Assembly (NCBI RefSeq): GCF_007744075.1
Contig: NZ_CP036266.1
Location: 4,635,748 to 4,699,747, forward strand
Reading direction: 5' to 3'
Source: Gimesia chilikensis
Lineage (GTDB): Bacteria; Planctomycetota; Planctomycetia; Planctomycetales; Planctomycetaceae
Length of the DNA stretch: 64,000 nucleotides
Part shown: piece by piece, positions 18,386-27,494 of the stretch
Position numbering within the stretch: position 1 is the first letter of the stretch
How the letters are laid out: every line of letters starts with the position of its first letter
Notes under the pieces: model-generated
What the model was told of the DNA's origin: nothing
The model's database searches: none
Seen by the model: the letters and a program-made list of their open reading frames with translations, nothing else
Translations under genes and position numbers: made by a program

Positions 18386-18768
18386 TTTCCCGGATTTGAG
18401 CAGAATTCCCGCTCCCGTTCGTACCTGACCTCTTCCAGGAGCGTTCCGAGCGGGTCTTTTGGCCCAGCATTCATCTTAACGTATTATGAAATAACCAGTT
18501 CCCTGGCTTGCTCTCTCTGTCGGATCAACCTCTAAATCAGTCAGGCCGACTTTCAAACACCCACCACAACTATACATTCAAACACACAAGAGCACCCTCG
18601 ATACAACCGCTAGAACTCTTGAAACAGGAAAATTCGGCATCTCCCGAATAATCGCTACAGTTTACCAGAAGCCCTGTCCGATATAACCAGCAACAGACTC
18701 CGCGCATTTCCGTTTTAGACGCGCGGATTGTTATCAGGTTTCCGCTGTTTGTTTGTAAGGACGTATAG
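18386..18768. other. Intergenic leader of the barrel-protein gene with two possible hairpins
   Basis: These 383 bases carry no credible gene. Near the left end CCCGCTC (18408-18414) can pair with GAGCGGG (18448-18454), followed by TCTTTT, a weak terminator candidate for the dehydratase gene. Near the right end TCCGCGC (18699-18705) and GCGCGGA (18721-18727) form a 7-bp inverted repeat about 40 bases before the barrel gene, probably in its 5' leader. Confidence 0.4.
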
Positions 18769-20583
18769 ATGCGGCTTCTTCATTGGCTAGCACCGGTTTT
18801 GAGCATCGTTCTGATCTCACACGCATACTCCACAGTACACGCGCAGGGATTTCCTCCAGCTGAAATGCAGTCGCGTATGATACAACCTGTATCATATAAC
18901 CCTGCCAGCTTCCCGGGATATCCCCAGAACGCTCAGGCCATGCCTGCACCCGTACAACCTGGATTCTTCCAGGCTGCGGCAGGCAGCAATGGTTATCCGA
19001 CTCCACCGGGAGTCCCCATGAATGCCGGACCCGAGTCGCCATTGAGTGCGTTCCCTCGGATCTCGCCGTTCGAGCACCAGTTCCAGCAGCACCGGGTTGA
19101 TAGTAACGGTCTCTGGTCTTACCGGGCCAGTAATAACGGTAAGCGGCACTTCCTGAGTATGGAAGCGTTGTTCGCCCGTTATCAGAACCCGGGTGGAGCC
19201 CTGATCGGTAATGTCGGTACTCAGTCCTACCTGGGCATGGTAGAAGACGAACTCATCGACGCCACCGACGAAGATTACTATGACCAGTTCAGTGAAAATA
19301 CCGGACTGCCTTACTTCGATCAGAAGTACTTCAATAATGTACCAAAACTGAATGCTCCCGGTTTCCGTCTCCGTTGGGGCTGGTATAACGATGATGAGAG
19401 TGGGTTTGAATTCACCGGCTGGTGGATTTCACAGGCTGATTCAGACTGGTCCGCGATTGAACAATCGACTCACAAACCGAATCCGGCGAATCAGGCCATC
19501 ATGGACATCCTGCTTTCTCCGCCTAACTTTATCGATCCAGCAGGTACTGGTGTGGTCTCTTCGATCCCCGGTGTGACTACTGCTCAGGTGAACGAAGTGC
19601 TGCAGAACGAACTGATGAACCTGGGTGGCCTGCCACTGGATGACGGTACTGTTGACGGTGTCACCGTACCTTACGACCTGGATTTCCGTGTCAAATCAGT
19701 CAGCCAGGCCTGGGGTACCAACGCCACCTGGTTGTCGACTCCGATTGTAGACAAGAAAGCCCTTAAGGTTCGTGGTCTGGCCGGTGCCCGCTACATGCAG
19801 GTACGCGAAGGCTTCAGCTTTGTCGGTCGCGACAGCGGTCTGCTCTACAGTGATGCTACTAACATCGCCGGTATCCGTCCTGACCTGAAACTCTTCTCGC
19901 TTCCCACCGGAACCGACGAAAACCAGGACGGAATCGTGGACAACGCTGGGGTTGTTGAAGATGACAGCACTGGTGGGGGAACCACAGGTACCTCAACCGC
20001 CTTCTTCGTTGCTCCTGTTGACCCGGTAACTGGTCAGCCCGTTCAGCCCTACACCACCTGGGTCAACAACACCGTTGATACTCATCTGGCTGGTCCTGAA
20101 GTTGGTTTCCAGTTTGATCTCGGTGGCGACAAGTTCAAGATCTGGGGTCAGACCAAAGTCGGTATCATGGCCAACCAGGAAAAGATTAAATTGAACGGTA
20201 ACAACGTGGGGATGGGCATTCGGGCCGACCCGGATGACATCGATCGTCCCAAGGCTCTGATTGATGCAACTCCAGGTAACCCAAACCCGAACGCCTTCAG
20301 CGATTCACAGAGTCACACCCACGTATCACCCATGTTCGAACAGTCGATCTTCATGGAAATGGCAATCTTCGACAAGGTGCCTGTCCTCAAACGCATGAAA
20401 ATGCTGGAAGAAGCGAAACTGAAAGTGGGTTACACCTACATCGTTGCCGGCGAAATCGCCCGCCCTTACGACAGCATCCGCTGGCAGGGTATGCCGACCC
20501 GCGGCCTGTTCCCCTCGATCGATGTCGAGCGTGAATCATGGAGTGTCGGTACCTGGAGTGTCGGTCTCGACTGGCTCTACTAA
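18769..20583 (+). CDS. BBP7-family outer membrane beta-barrel protein
   Basis: A 604-residue secreted protein. The signal peptide is LLHWLAPVLSIVLISHAYS with cleavage likely after VHAQ. A Pro/Gln/Met-rich linker (about 30-110) follows, then alternating aromatic/polar strands typical of a barrel, such as GFRLRWGWYNDDESGFEFTG, MEALFAR, LAGARYMQV, GPEVGFQFDLGG and WSVGTWSVGLDWLY. The protein ends in an aromatic residue, as outer-membrane barrels do. The BBP7 family is known almost only from Planctomycetes and its function is unknown. The ribosome binding site AAGGA lies 8 bases before the ATG, and a strong terminator follows at 20612. Codon choice looks less C-biased than in neighbours, with more T-ending codons, which may reflect high expression. 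Confidence 0.88.
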   Translation: MRLLHWLAPVLSIVLISHAYSTVHAQGFPPAEMQSRMIQPVSYNPASFPGYPQNAQAMPAPVQPGFFQAAAGSNGYPTPPGVPMNAGPESPLSAFPRISPFEHQFQQHRVDSNGLWSYRASNNGKRHFLSMEALFARYQNPGGALIGNVGTQSYLGMVEDELIDATDEDYYDQFSENTGLPYFDQKYFNNVPKLNAPGFRLRWGWYNDDESGFEFTGWWISQADSDWSAIEQSTHKPNPANQAIMDILLSPPNFIDPAGTGVVSSIPGVTTAQVNEVLQNELMNLGGLPLDDGTVDGVTVPYDLDFRVKSVSQAWGTNATWLSTPIVDKKALKVRGLAGARYMQVREGFSFVGRDSGLLYSDATNIAGIRPDLKLFSLPTGTDENQDGIVDNAGVVEDDSTGGGTTGTSTAFFVAPVDPVTGQPVQPYTTWVNNTVDTHLAGPEVGFQFDLGGDKFKIWGQTKVGIMANQEKIKLNGNNVGMGIRADPDDIDRPKALIDATPGNPNPNAFSDSQSHTHVSPMFEQSIFMEMAIFDKVPVLKRMKMLEEAKLKVGYTYIVAGEIARPYDSIRWQGMPTRGLFPSIDVERESWSVGTWSVGLDWLY

Positions 20584-20611
20584 AATCGTGGCGAATCAAC
20601 GAACCATCTTA

Positions 20612-20643
20612 AACGGTCGAGAATCATTCTCGGCCGTTTTTTT
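20612..20643 (+). terminator. Rho-independent terminator after the barrel-protein gene
   Basis: A 12-bp stem (20612-20623 with 20627-20638, one G-T pair) has a three-base loop TCA and is followed by a run of seven T (20637-20643). It sits 28 bases after the stop of the BBP7 gene and ends that transcript. Confidence 0.92.
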
Positions 20644-20674
20644 ATGCGCCTGACGCTCGCTAAAGTCCAACCGC

Positions 20675-22405
20675 TCAATCCAGCCGTTTGAGAATCACAT
20701 CACCCCGCGTACTGTTGTCGCCGGGATAGACACGATCGGCTCCCTCTTCCTGAAACCAGATATCCAGCATGCCGGTTCCCGACTGCAGTTCGAAACGGGC
20801 CGAGGCCTGATCTGCTGACAGAAATTCGTGCGATCGCTTCCCCTGCCAGTTGACAGTCAATTTGCCCGGTTTGGTATCAGCGCCCCGCTGAATTTCCACC
20901 TCATAGCGTCCGGGAGTCTCTACCTGAACCATCCAGCCCTCTGACGTTCCTTGCATGAAGGTTCCATCCTGGTACCGACACAACGTGGTCGGGTTCTCTT
21001 TGCCGCTGTTGATCACAATCAGGCCCGGTTGAAAATTGCGGGACTGTTTCACATCCGCAAACCAGCGTTCATAGTCCTTGCGTAAACCAGCGGCGATGTC
21101 GGGCTGTGTGGAGATCAGATTCTTCATCTCCCCGGGATCGCTGGTCAGATCGTACAGCTCCAGTACCGGCTCGGCATCGCGCATCAGGTTTTCTTCTCCG
21201 AAGGTGCCGGGATACCCTACCAGTTTGTACCGTTGTGTCACTACGGCGCAGTTTTGATAACGCTGCGGGGTCAATCCACGATGCACCTGGAAGAACAGCT
21301 TCCGTTCGGGCAGTGTCTTGACTTTCCCCGTCAGCAGGCCAGTCAGATCGATGCCATCCAGTTTTAATGATTTCGGTTTTGGGGTCCCCGTCATGTCGAG
21401 CAATGTCGGCAGAAGATCGATGTGTGCCGCGATCTGGGCACTCTGTGTCCCCGCGGGAATGTGTCCGGGCCAGGTCGCCACAAACGGCACGCGGATTCCC
21501 CCTTCATAAACCCACGACTTCCGCCCTCTCAGCCCCGCGGTATAACGTTTCTGCTGAGGACCATTGTCTCCCAGAAAGATCAGGATCGTGTTCTCCTTCA
21601 GTTTGGTCTGATCCAGATGCGCCATCAGACGTCCCAGGTTTTCATCCAGGTTTTCCACCATCCCATACACGCGGGCCGTCGTTTCATCCAGTCCCTGCTC
21701 TTGATAAGGCTTCCAATAGGAGTCCGCTATTTCCAGAGGCGTGTGCGGGGCATTGGTCGGCAGATAGACAAAGAATGGTTTCCCCGCCTGGGCCTGTCGA
21801 TCCATAAACTCCAGGGCAGCGTCAAAGAACAGATCTGTGCAATAGCCCTTGCCCTGCTCTCGCTGACCGTTCTTCCACAACCAGGGATCAAAATAACTGT
21901 TAGGTTTATCGGGAGCCTGACCAATGCCACCACTCCGATGCACCAGCGACTCCGCAAATCCCTGATCCTGCGGCCGCATCGGATAATTGTCACCCAGATG
22001 CCATTTACCGAAGATGCCCGTCGCGTAGCCTGCTCCCTGCAGCAGCTCGGCCAGCGTAGTCTCCTCGCCGTACATCTTCGCACCGCCGCGTGAGGTGTGT
22101 ACAACTCCCGATCGATAGTAATAACGTCCAGTCATCAGACTGGCCCGGGTCGGTGCACAAACCGGACTGCAGTAGAAACGTGTCAGCTCCATTCCCTGCC
22201 GAGCCAGTTCGTCCATGTGCGGGGTGCGGATCTGCGCGTTGCCATGAAAGCCGACGTCTCCGTAGCCCTGGTCATCGGTCAGCAACAGAATCACATTTGG
22301 CTGTTTCCCCTCTGCTGCCATCCCCTGTGAGAACCCAAAGATCAGGAAAACCAACAGCCCACACGGAATCAGTCCCCAGTTTCTCTGTAACAGTGCTCGC
22401 AGCAT
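20675..22405 (-). CDS. Sulfatase with C-terminal beta-sandwich domain, secreted
   Basis: A secreted sulfatase of about 576 residues. A signal peptide (LIPCGLLVFLIFGFSQGMAA) leads into NVILLLTDDQGYGD, which carries the metal-binding Asp pair. CAPTRASLMTG (near residue 80) holds the Cys to be oxidised to formylglycine, and FGKWHLG and IFLGDNGPQ complete the active site. After about residue 450 there is an extra domain (MVQVETPGRYEVEIQRGA onward) that looks like a carbohydrate-facing beta-sandwich. The start is ATG 22405, with AGGGGAA upstream, rather than GTG 22420. It converges with the barrel-protein gene. Together with the sulfatase at 14984 it suggests use of sulfated glycans. The substrate is unknown. 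Confidence 0.93.
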   Translation of the reverse strand: MLRALLQRNWGLIPCGLLVFLIFGFSQGMAAEGKQPNVILLLTDDQGYGDVGFHGNAQIRTPHMDELARQGMELTRFYCSPVCAPTRASLMTGRYYYRSGVVHTSRGGAKMYGEETTLAELLQGAGYATGIFGKWHLGDNYPMRPQDQGFAESLVHRSGGIGQAPDKPNSYFDPWLWKNGQREQGKGYCTDLFFDAALEFMDRQAQAGKPFFVYLPTNAPHTPLEIADSYWKPYQEQGLDETTARVYGMVENLDENLGRLMAHLDQTKLKENTILIFLGDNGPQQKRYTAGLRGRKSWVYEGGIRVPFVATWPGHIPAGTQSAQIAAHIDLLPTLLDMTGTPKPKSLKLDGIDLTGLLTGKVKTLPERKLFFQVHRGLTPQRYQNCAVVTQRYKLVGYPGTFGEENLMRDAEPVLELYDLTSDPGEMKNLISTQPDIAAGLRKDYERWFADVKQSRNFQPGLIVINSGKENPTTLCRYQDGTFMQGTSEGWMVQVETPGRYEVEIQRGADTKPGKLTVNWQGKRSHEFLSADQASARFELQSGTGMLDIWFQEEGADRVYPGDNSTRGDVILKRLD

Positions 22406-22571
22406 CACGTTCCCCTTCACACGCTAAGCAATATCAGCGAGCCCACTTACCCCCATTCGAGCTAAAGAATGCACGCGGGCAGGCGACGCTGGTTGAAAAA
22501 ACAGTTGTCCTCTTCGGCCTGAAATCATACGATAGAACAAAGCCAATCGTGTGACTCGGGAGGACGTACTG

Positions 22572-23189
22572 ATGAATCGTAAACTGACCTGCCTGTTAGT
22601 GTGCTGTGGAATGCTGGCTCTGATGAGTCTTCCCGCTCACGCACAGGTCCTGCGAATTCAACAACCCATCGTACAACAATTCTCGGTGGGAACAACAGTC
22701 ACAGTGCCGGATCGAGGTACCGCTCTGTTGGGAGGCGTCAGTTCCGGACGGATCCACTCCCGCCAGGTTGGTCCTTTTCGTCGTGGCTCAATTTATGGAC
22801 AGGAATTCCAGAGCACAACCAGCAGCGTAAGCGTCTATATACACGACTTCGAAGCCATGGACCGTTACCTGCTCAACTCCGCTCCACGCAGTATTCGTGA
22901 AGCAGCCGCTCATCCCAGTGATCACTGGCGAGATCAACTGCATGCCCCTGTGGCGCACAATCAGCCCGGTTCCTCAATCGCGCGAGAAAAGCAGGCTGCG
23001 TCGCAAGCCAGAACCCAGGCCAAAGCACAGCGGTTTTATGAACTGGGGAAGCAGGCCGAACAGAAACATGCCACGTCGAACATCGCAATCCTGCACTACA
23101 CCGCTGCCGCCAGGTACGGCAGCCTGCCGGCACAACAGCGACTCAAGGAACTGAAAGCCGAGTCGACCTCGATTTCAGCAACAGAGTGA
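22572..23189 (+). CDS. Secreted protein with Sel1/TPR-like tail, unknown function
   Basis: A protein of about 205 residues with a clear signal peptide (MNRKLTCLLVCCGMLALMSLPAHAQ). The mature middle is beta-like and Ser/Gly-rich. The C-terminal ~60 residues are helical, with YELGKQAEQ and ILHYTAAARYGSLPAQQRLKEL, resembling one Sel1/TPR-like unit. The start is ATG 22572, with GGGAGGA about 8 bases upstream. It is divergent from the sulfatase at 20675-22405 across 166 bases. I do not recognise the family as a whole. Confidence 0.75.
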   Translation: MNRKLTCLLVCCGMLALMSLPAHAQVLRIQQPIVQQFSVGTTVTVPDRGTALLGGVSSGRIHSRQVGPFRRGSIYGQEFQSTTSSVSVYIHDFEAMDRYLLNSAPRSIREAAAHPSDHWRDQLHAPVAHNQPGSSIAREKQAASQARTQAKAQRFYELGKQAEQKHATSNIAILHYTAAARYGSLPAQQRLKELKAESTSISATE

Positions 23190-23219
23190 TATCTGGCAGT
23201 GCTGATGCTTTGAGGGGAC

Positions 23220-23516
23220 CTAGGCGGCTTCTTCGTCGGCAAAGATGCGATTTGGCAGATTCACTTTCGCGTAGCGTTCGCCACGGGCATCGTAGAAATA
23301 GATCATGTTGGAGTCAGAAGCCCAGATGGCTCCCAGGCGAACCGAACGCGGACCGTTAATCGAAAACTGAAGTCCACATCCCCGACCCCGGCGTTGTAAA
23401 GCCATTTCAGACATCGTGAACTGCTCTTCGAGCAGGTTCTCTTTTTCACACAGTGTTTTGTGGATGTACTGACGTAGATCGTTTAGTGACTGGATATTAT
23501 CGACACTGATGCTCAT
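23220..23516 (-). CDS. Small hypothetical protein, 98 aa
   Basis: A small soluble protein. The N-terminal helix (NIQSLNDLRQYIHKTLCEKENLLEEQF) is followed by a beta-rich half with GCGLQFSINGPRSVRLGAIW and NMIYFYDARGERYAKVNL. The start is ATG 23516, with AGAGGT about 7 bases upstream; the frame extends to 23534 without a site. No signal peptide is present. The fold resembles small nucleic-acid- or ligand-binding sheets, but the family is not recognised. It converges with the secreted protein at 22572. Confidence 0.7.
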   Translation of the reverse strand: MSISVDNIQSLNDLRQYIHKTLCEKENLLEEQFTMSEMALQRRGRGCGLQFSINGPRSVRLGAIWASDSNMIYFYDARGERYAKVNLPNRIFADEEAA

Positions 23517-24052
23517 GCACGCTACCTCTTGCAAAGATTCTCGTTCACCTGTTTTTTCAGGTCTCTCCCCTGACTGTCAAAGGGGACCATTCTCGAATCG
23601 ACAGGTTGACCTCACGAGTATCGTCCAACCGCAGAGGCATCTGTCACAAGAGTTTGTGTGCCGTTGTCTTTGTTAAAATTTGAGAAGATTATGGAGTTCC
23701 ACTATTCGTTAACGGGACAGACTTTTTCCCTGTGCGATCCGCATTTTTAGAATTCCGACTGATGAATGCCCCCGCTGGCAATTCACTGAAGTCGTTTCCT
23801 GCCCCCTCAGAGGCATGGAATACCATGCCGCTTTTATCTAACCGGAACACTCCTGCTACATTGAAGCACCCTGCACAACGCGGATGCCGGGCTGCGTACT
23901 GATTTTTCTGCTCAACAGGAAAAATCGGACGATTCACTAAATTTACCGGATCTGGATTTGTTTGTATGATGAAGGCCAACGTCAGCTTTACATCAGTTAT
24001 GGCATGTAAATTTGCTCATTCAAACATCCATTAACATAGAGGGTCATCAGAA
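23517..24052. other. Intergenic region with an unproven minus-strand open frame
   Basis: These 536 bases lie between the small gene at 23220 and the dehydrogenase at 24053. A 96-codon minus-strand frame (23689-23979) opens at TTG without a ribosome binding site. It contains RCAGCFNVAGVF but has less GC-biased third positions than neighbouring genes, so I do not call it. A short inverted repeat TCCCCT/AGGGGA occurs near 23560. Promoters for both flanking genes must lie here. Confidence 0.35.
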
Positions 24053-25114
24053 GTGCCTGTTATCTCTGCCGAGTCGCTGCAAAAATTTACCGAAACGCTC
24101 ATGCTCAAAGGCGGCGCCAATGAAGAAGAAGCGCGCATCGTTTCCAAGAGCCTGGTCGACGCCAACCTGCTGGGGCACGATTCCCACGGCGTGATGCGTC
24201 TTCCCTTCTACATGGGCCGTGTCAAAGAAGGCATTCTCAAAGCCGGTGAAACTCTGAAGATCCTGAACGAAACACCGGCTGCAATCAACGGCGACGGCGG
24301 CTGGGGATTCGGTCAGACCGTGATGCACGATCTGATGAATCGCCTGATCGAAAAAGCGGGCAACCTGGGTGTCTCTGTCGGAACCCTGAAACACGCTTCG
24401 CACATCGGCCGCCTGGGAGAATATGCGGAAATGGCTGCCGCCAAAGGCATGGCATCCATCATCTGTGCCAACACACATGGCTCCGCCCCCCGCGTGGCGC
24501 CAGTGGGAGGCAAGCGTCCCCGTCTGGGAACCAATCCGATCTGTATCGGCATGCCCGGCGGAGAAAAGGGTCCCTTCGTACTCGACTTCGGCACTTCTGC
24601 CACTGCAGAAGGTAAAGTCCGCATCAAGAAAATTGCCGGCGAACAGGTTCCTCCCGGCCTGATTCTGGATCCGGATGGCAATCCCACTACCGACCCCAAT
24701 ATGCTCTATGGCGATCCTCCAGGGACAATCCTTCCCATGGGCGGCGATCAGGCTTACAAAGGTTTCGGTCTGTCTTTCATGGTCGAAATGCTCTGTGGTG
24801 CCCTCTCGGGTGGACAGTGTGCCTTCCCTGATCCTCCACCACCAAAGGGGAACTGTGTGTTTGTGGTCGTGATCGACCCCACTCACCTGGGAGGCCAGAA
24901 TCACCTGTTGAACGAGATTACCAATCTCGAAAAGTATGTCCGCAGCGTGCCTCTCAAGGATGGCGTTACAGAAGTCTTTCTGCCGGGCGACCCGGAAAAG
25001 AAAACCGCTGCCACCCGTAATGAAACGGGCATTTCCCTCGACAAAGGGAACTGGGAAGCACTGACCAAACTGGCTGAAGAACTCGACGTTCCCGTTCCGG
25101 AAGTCCAGGACTGA
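24053..25114 (+). CDS. Ldh2/malate dehydrogenase-family NAD(P)-dependent oxidoreductase
   Basis: A cytoplasmic NAD(P)-dependent 2-hydroxyacid oxidoreductase of the Ldh2/MdhB/YlbC family, 353 residues, the usual length. Visible features are the N-terminal helices with LLGHDSHGVMRL (substrate and cofactor site), HASHIGRLGEYAE, GTNPICIGMP, FVLDFGTSATAEGKV and a late AYKGFGLSFMVEML. Members use malate, L-lactate, ureidoglycolate or 2,3-diketogulonate, and the exact substrate cannot be told here. The start is GTG 24053, with GAGGG about 9 bases upstream. A strong 13-bp hairpin follows (25133-25170). Confidence 0.9.
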   Translation: MPVISAESLQKFTETLMLKGGANEEEARIVSKSLVDANLLGHDSHGVMRLPFYMGRVKEGILKAGETLKILNETPAAINGDGGWGFGQTVMHDLMNRLIEKAGNLGVSVGTLKHASHIGRLGEYAEMAAAKGMASIICANTHGSAPRVAPVGGKRPRLGTNPICIGMPGGEKGPFVLDFGTSATAEGKVRIKKIAGEQVPPGLILDPDGNPTTDPNMLYGDPPGTILPMGGDQAYKGFGLSFMVEMLCGALSGGQCAFPDPPPPKGNCVFVVVIDPTHLGGQNHLLNEITNLEKYVRSVPLKDGVTEVFLPGDPEKKTAATRNETGISLDKGNWEALTKLAEELDVPVPEVQD

Positions 25115-25132
25115 TCAGCCATCAATGACACA

Positions 25133-25170
25133 ACAGCCTCGCGAATTGACCAGACAGTTCGCGAGGCTGT
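25133..25170 (+). terminator. Strong hairpin after the Ldh2-type gene (probable terminator)
   Basis: A perfect 13-bp stem (25133-25145 with 25158-25170) has a 12-base loop, 18 bases after the dehydrogenase stop. The downstream tract CTGATTTC is only weakly T-rich, so it could be a terminator or a processing or stabilising hairpin ahead of the gene at 25208. Confidence 0.6.
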
Positions 25171-25207
25171 CTGATTTCAATCAGCCGACAAACCGGGAGC
25201 TTTAGCC

Positions 25208-25492
25208 ATGGCGAATGAAATGGATCCGAATTCGAACCAGCCCGCTCCCGAGCAGGATGCGCGGCTCTATGTGCCCATCAATGATGCAGAAAACATCACG
25301 ATTTTCGTGAAAACATCCTCGTCCAAGGAGTACTGCTTCTCCAAGTTTCCGGGCGAGGATCATTTTCACCTGCTGATGCATGGCGAGATCGTTGTCACTA
25401 ACGGCCATGACCTGCACTGCGTCGACTGTGCCCTTCGGCACGGATTTCTGACCCGCGATCGCCTCAACTGGCAGCATAAGTCCCGCAGTTAG
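25208..25492 (+). CDS. Small hypothetical protein, 94 aa
   Basis: A soluble 94-residue protein with no signal peptide. The N-terminal ~20 residues are polar and Pro-rich; the rest is compact, with ENITIFVKTSSSKEYCFSKF, GEDHFHLLMHGEIVV and a CVDCALRHGF segment that offers a CxxC pair and several His as possible metal ligands. A good ribosome binding site (GGGAG, 8 bases before the ATG) supports the gene. It lies just after the hairpin at 25133. The family is not recognised. Confidence 0.7.
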   Translation: MANEMDPNSNQPAPEQDARLYVPINDAENITIFVKTSSSKEYCFSKFPGEDHFHLLMHGEIVVTNGHDLHCVDCALRHGFLTRDRLNWQHKSRS

Positions 25493-25515
25493 AACGCTGT
25501 CGATCCAGGTATCAA

Positions 25516-27222
25516 TCAGACATTAACGGGTAGTACCGTCGTCGCTTTCAGATAATCGGACTCAAATTCGTCATCTTCGGAGACATGCTGTACCATATGC
25601 TCGGCTTCAGACCACCACGCGGATGCCTGGGCCTGGGTCCAGCTATTGACCTGTAACTGCTCCAGAGCTTCCAGCAGTTCGGCGGAGTTCTGGTAACGAT
25701 CGTCCGGCTTCTTCTCCAGGCATTTCATAATGATCTCTTCCAGTTCAGGAGAGACCTCCGGATTCAGTTCCCGCAACGGTTTCACGGCCTGGCTCGCATG
25801 GGCGAACATCACCTTCAAAGCGTTATCCCCTTCAAAGACCGGTTTCCCGGTCAGCAGGTAATAAGCGCTCGCCCCCAGTGAGTAAATGTCGGACCGCGGT
25901 CCGGGACTGCCATCTCCAGTGACCACTTCAGGACTCGTATACAGCGGAGAGCCCACCACGGCCCCTTCCATGGTTAACTCCAGCGAAACGTCATCGGTAC
26001 GATGATACTTCACCAGACCAAAGTCGAGCAGCTTAGCCACATCGAACAGACCGCCACGCTCGGCTGAGAAAATGTTCCCCGGCTTGATATCGCGGTGAAT
26101 CAGCCCTTTCTGATGTGCTTCCGCCAGGGCAGAACAGACCTGTCTGAGCAGATACACAACCCGCTCCTGGGGCAGAGGTCCAAACCGCTCCACGATTTCC
26201 TGCAGGTTCAGTCCGGGCAGGAATTCCATTGCATAATAGAATGTCCCCTCTTCGGTATGCCCGTAATCGTAAATCTCAATTGTATTCGGGTGCGTCAGGC
26301 CAGCAGTCGCCTGCACTTCGCTTTCAAAACGCAGCAGGACATTTTCATCATCGACCTTGTCCCGCCGGATCAGCTTGATCGCACAGGGACGCTTCAGCAA
26401 CCGATGCTCGGCCAGATAGACTTCGCCCATCCCGCCGCTGCCAATCTGTTTGCGGAGCGTGTACATCCCCACGCTTTTCAAATCGAAGGCTTCGCGCCTC
26501 AAACTGTCAACCCGATGCGAACCATAGACGGCTGTGCTCGCGGCAATCATCAGCAGGATGATTATCTCCGACAAACCGCCGCTATACAGTACTTCTGACA
26601 CCTGGGGCACCTGCATCCCGGTCATGATCGCGCCCACAATCGGGCTGATGACCATCAGGCTCACCACCGAGATCACGCCCTTCAGCGAGTTCGGAATGAA
26701 GATCCCGTAAGTGAAAATCAAGATCACCCAGGGAAATGCGGTTCGCAGGGGAAATTCAAAAGCGACTTTGCCCAGTAATACCGGATCGCAGGCGCAGAGT
26801 TCACTGAAGTGCCACCAGATGAAAAATCCGGCAGGCGCACCGAAGGTGATCGCCTCACAGATCCGCAGGCGGTATTTACAGAGACAGGGCTTCCACCACA
26901 GAAAGGCGGAGACGGAGAAAAGAATCACCGCCAGAACGCCATCCAGCAGCAGCATCTGACTGTCGTGGGGGTTCTTGTACTCACCCAGCCAGAAACCGCG
27001 GATCAGGAATGCAGTTGCCCCCAGGCCTAACAGCAGGGAAGCCATCCGCAGACGCTGGAGCAGCAACGTACGTCCCTGCTCCTGAAACATACTGCCTGAA
27101 CCACGAGAGACGACCCCGGCATGCGGACAGAATTTGCCGGCATCTTTTCTGATCTCCTTGGAAATCAGAGTAGGCATCGATTTTGTGTTTGCAGCAGAAT
27201 GGGGTGTTGGTTTTGAACTCAT
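25516..27222 (-). CDS. Ser/Thr protein kinase with six N-terminal membrane segments
   Basis: A kinase of about 568 residues with unusual order: a polytopic membrane part first, kinase last. After a polar N-terminus there are about six hydrophobic segments, including ASLLLGLGATAFLIRGFW, LLLDGVLAVILFSVSAFLWW, TAFPWVILIFTYGIFI and IIILLMIAASTAVYG. The kinase domain starts near 250 with GSGGMGEVY, CAIKLI, HRDIKPGN (near 375) and LDFGLVKY. Note GN rather than the usual AN after KP; the metal-binding Asn is kept. The start is ATG 27222, with GGGGAA upstream; the frame reaches 27264. The N-terminal part may sense membrane state. It is downstream of the KaiA-like gene after 272 bases. Confidence 0.93.
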   Translation of the reverse strand: MSSKPTPHSAANTKSMPTLISKEIRKDAGKFCPHAGVVSRGSGSMFQEQGRTLLLQRLRMASLLLGLGATAFLIRGFWLGEYKNPHDSQMLLLDGVLAVILFSVSAFLWWKPCLCKYRLRICEAITFGAPAGFFIWWHFSELCACDPVLLGKVAFEFPLRTAFPWVILIFTYGIFIPNSLKGVISVVSLMVISPIVGAIMTGMQVPQVSEVLYSGGLSEIIILLMIAASTAVYGSHRVDSLRREAFDLKSVGMYTLRKQIGSGGMGEVYLAEHRLLKRPCAIKLIRRDKVDDENVLLRFESEVQATAGLTHPNTIEIYDYGHTEEGTFYYAMEFLPGLNLQEIVERFGPLPQERVVYLLRQVCSALAEAHQKGLIHRDIKPGNIFSAERGGLFDVAKLLDFGLVKYHRTDDVSLELTMEGAVVGSPLYTSPEVVTGDGSPGPRSDIYSLGASAYYLLTGKPVFEGDNALKVMFAHASQAVKPLRELNPEVSPELEEIIMKCLEKKPDDRYQNSAELLEALEQLQVNSWTQAQASAWWSEAEHMVQHVSEDDEFESDYLKATTVLPVNV

Positions 27223-27494
27223 CCTCAAAGTTCCCCGGTAGAAACCTGGATTAGACAGGAGCATCGCTGGATACCGTCCGTGAGCGCCTCGTTGTCAGCC
27301 GCAGCGATCTGTGATTCCTGTCTGGTTTTCTTCAGGCTAGTACCGTCTGTTCGATATATCAAATAAACTGAACGTGGAGGGCAGCATATTGACAACTATT
27401 ATAGGTACTCGGAGATACGATTGACAGTAGTTTTTCTCCGGGAAGCTCAAATATGCGTGGGAGGGTATAAGCTGTTACAATCACGTAACTTATA

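Noticed and set aside
23689-23979. 96-codon minus-strand open frame with RCAGC segment
   Set aside because: TTG start without ribosome binding site and weak codon bias. Could be a decayed gene piece, but nothing confirms it.
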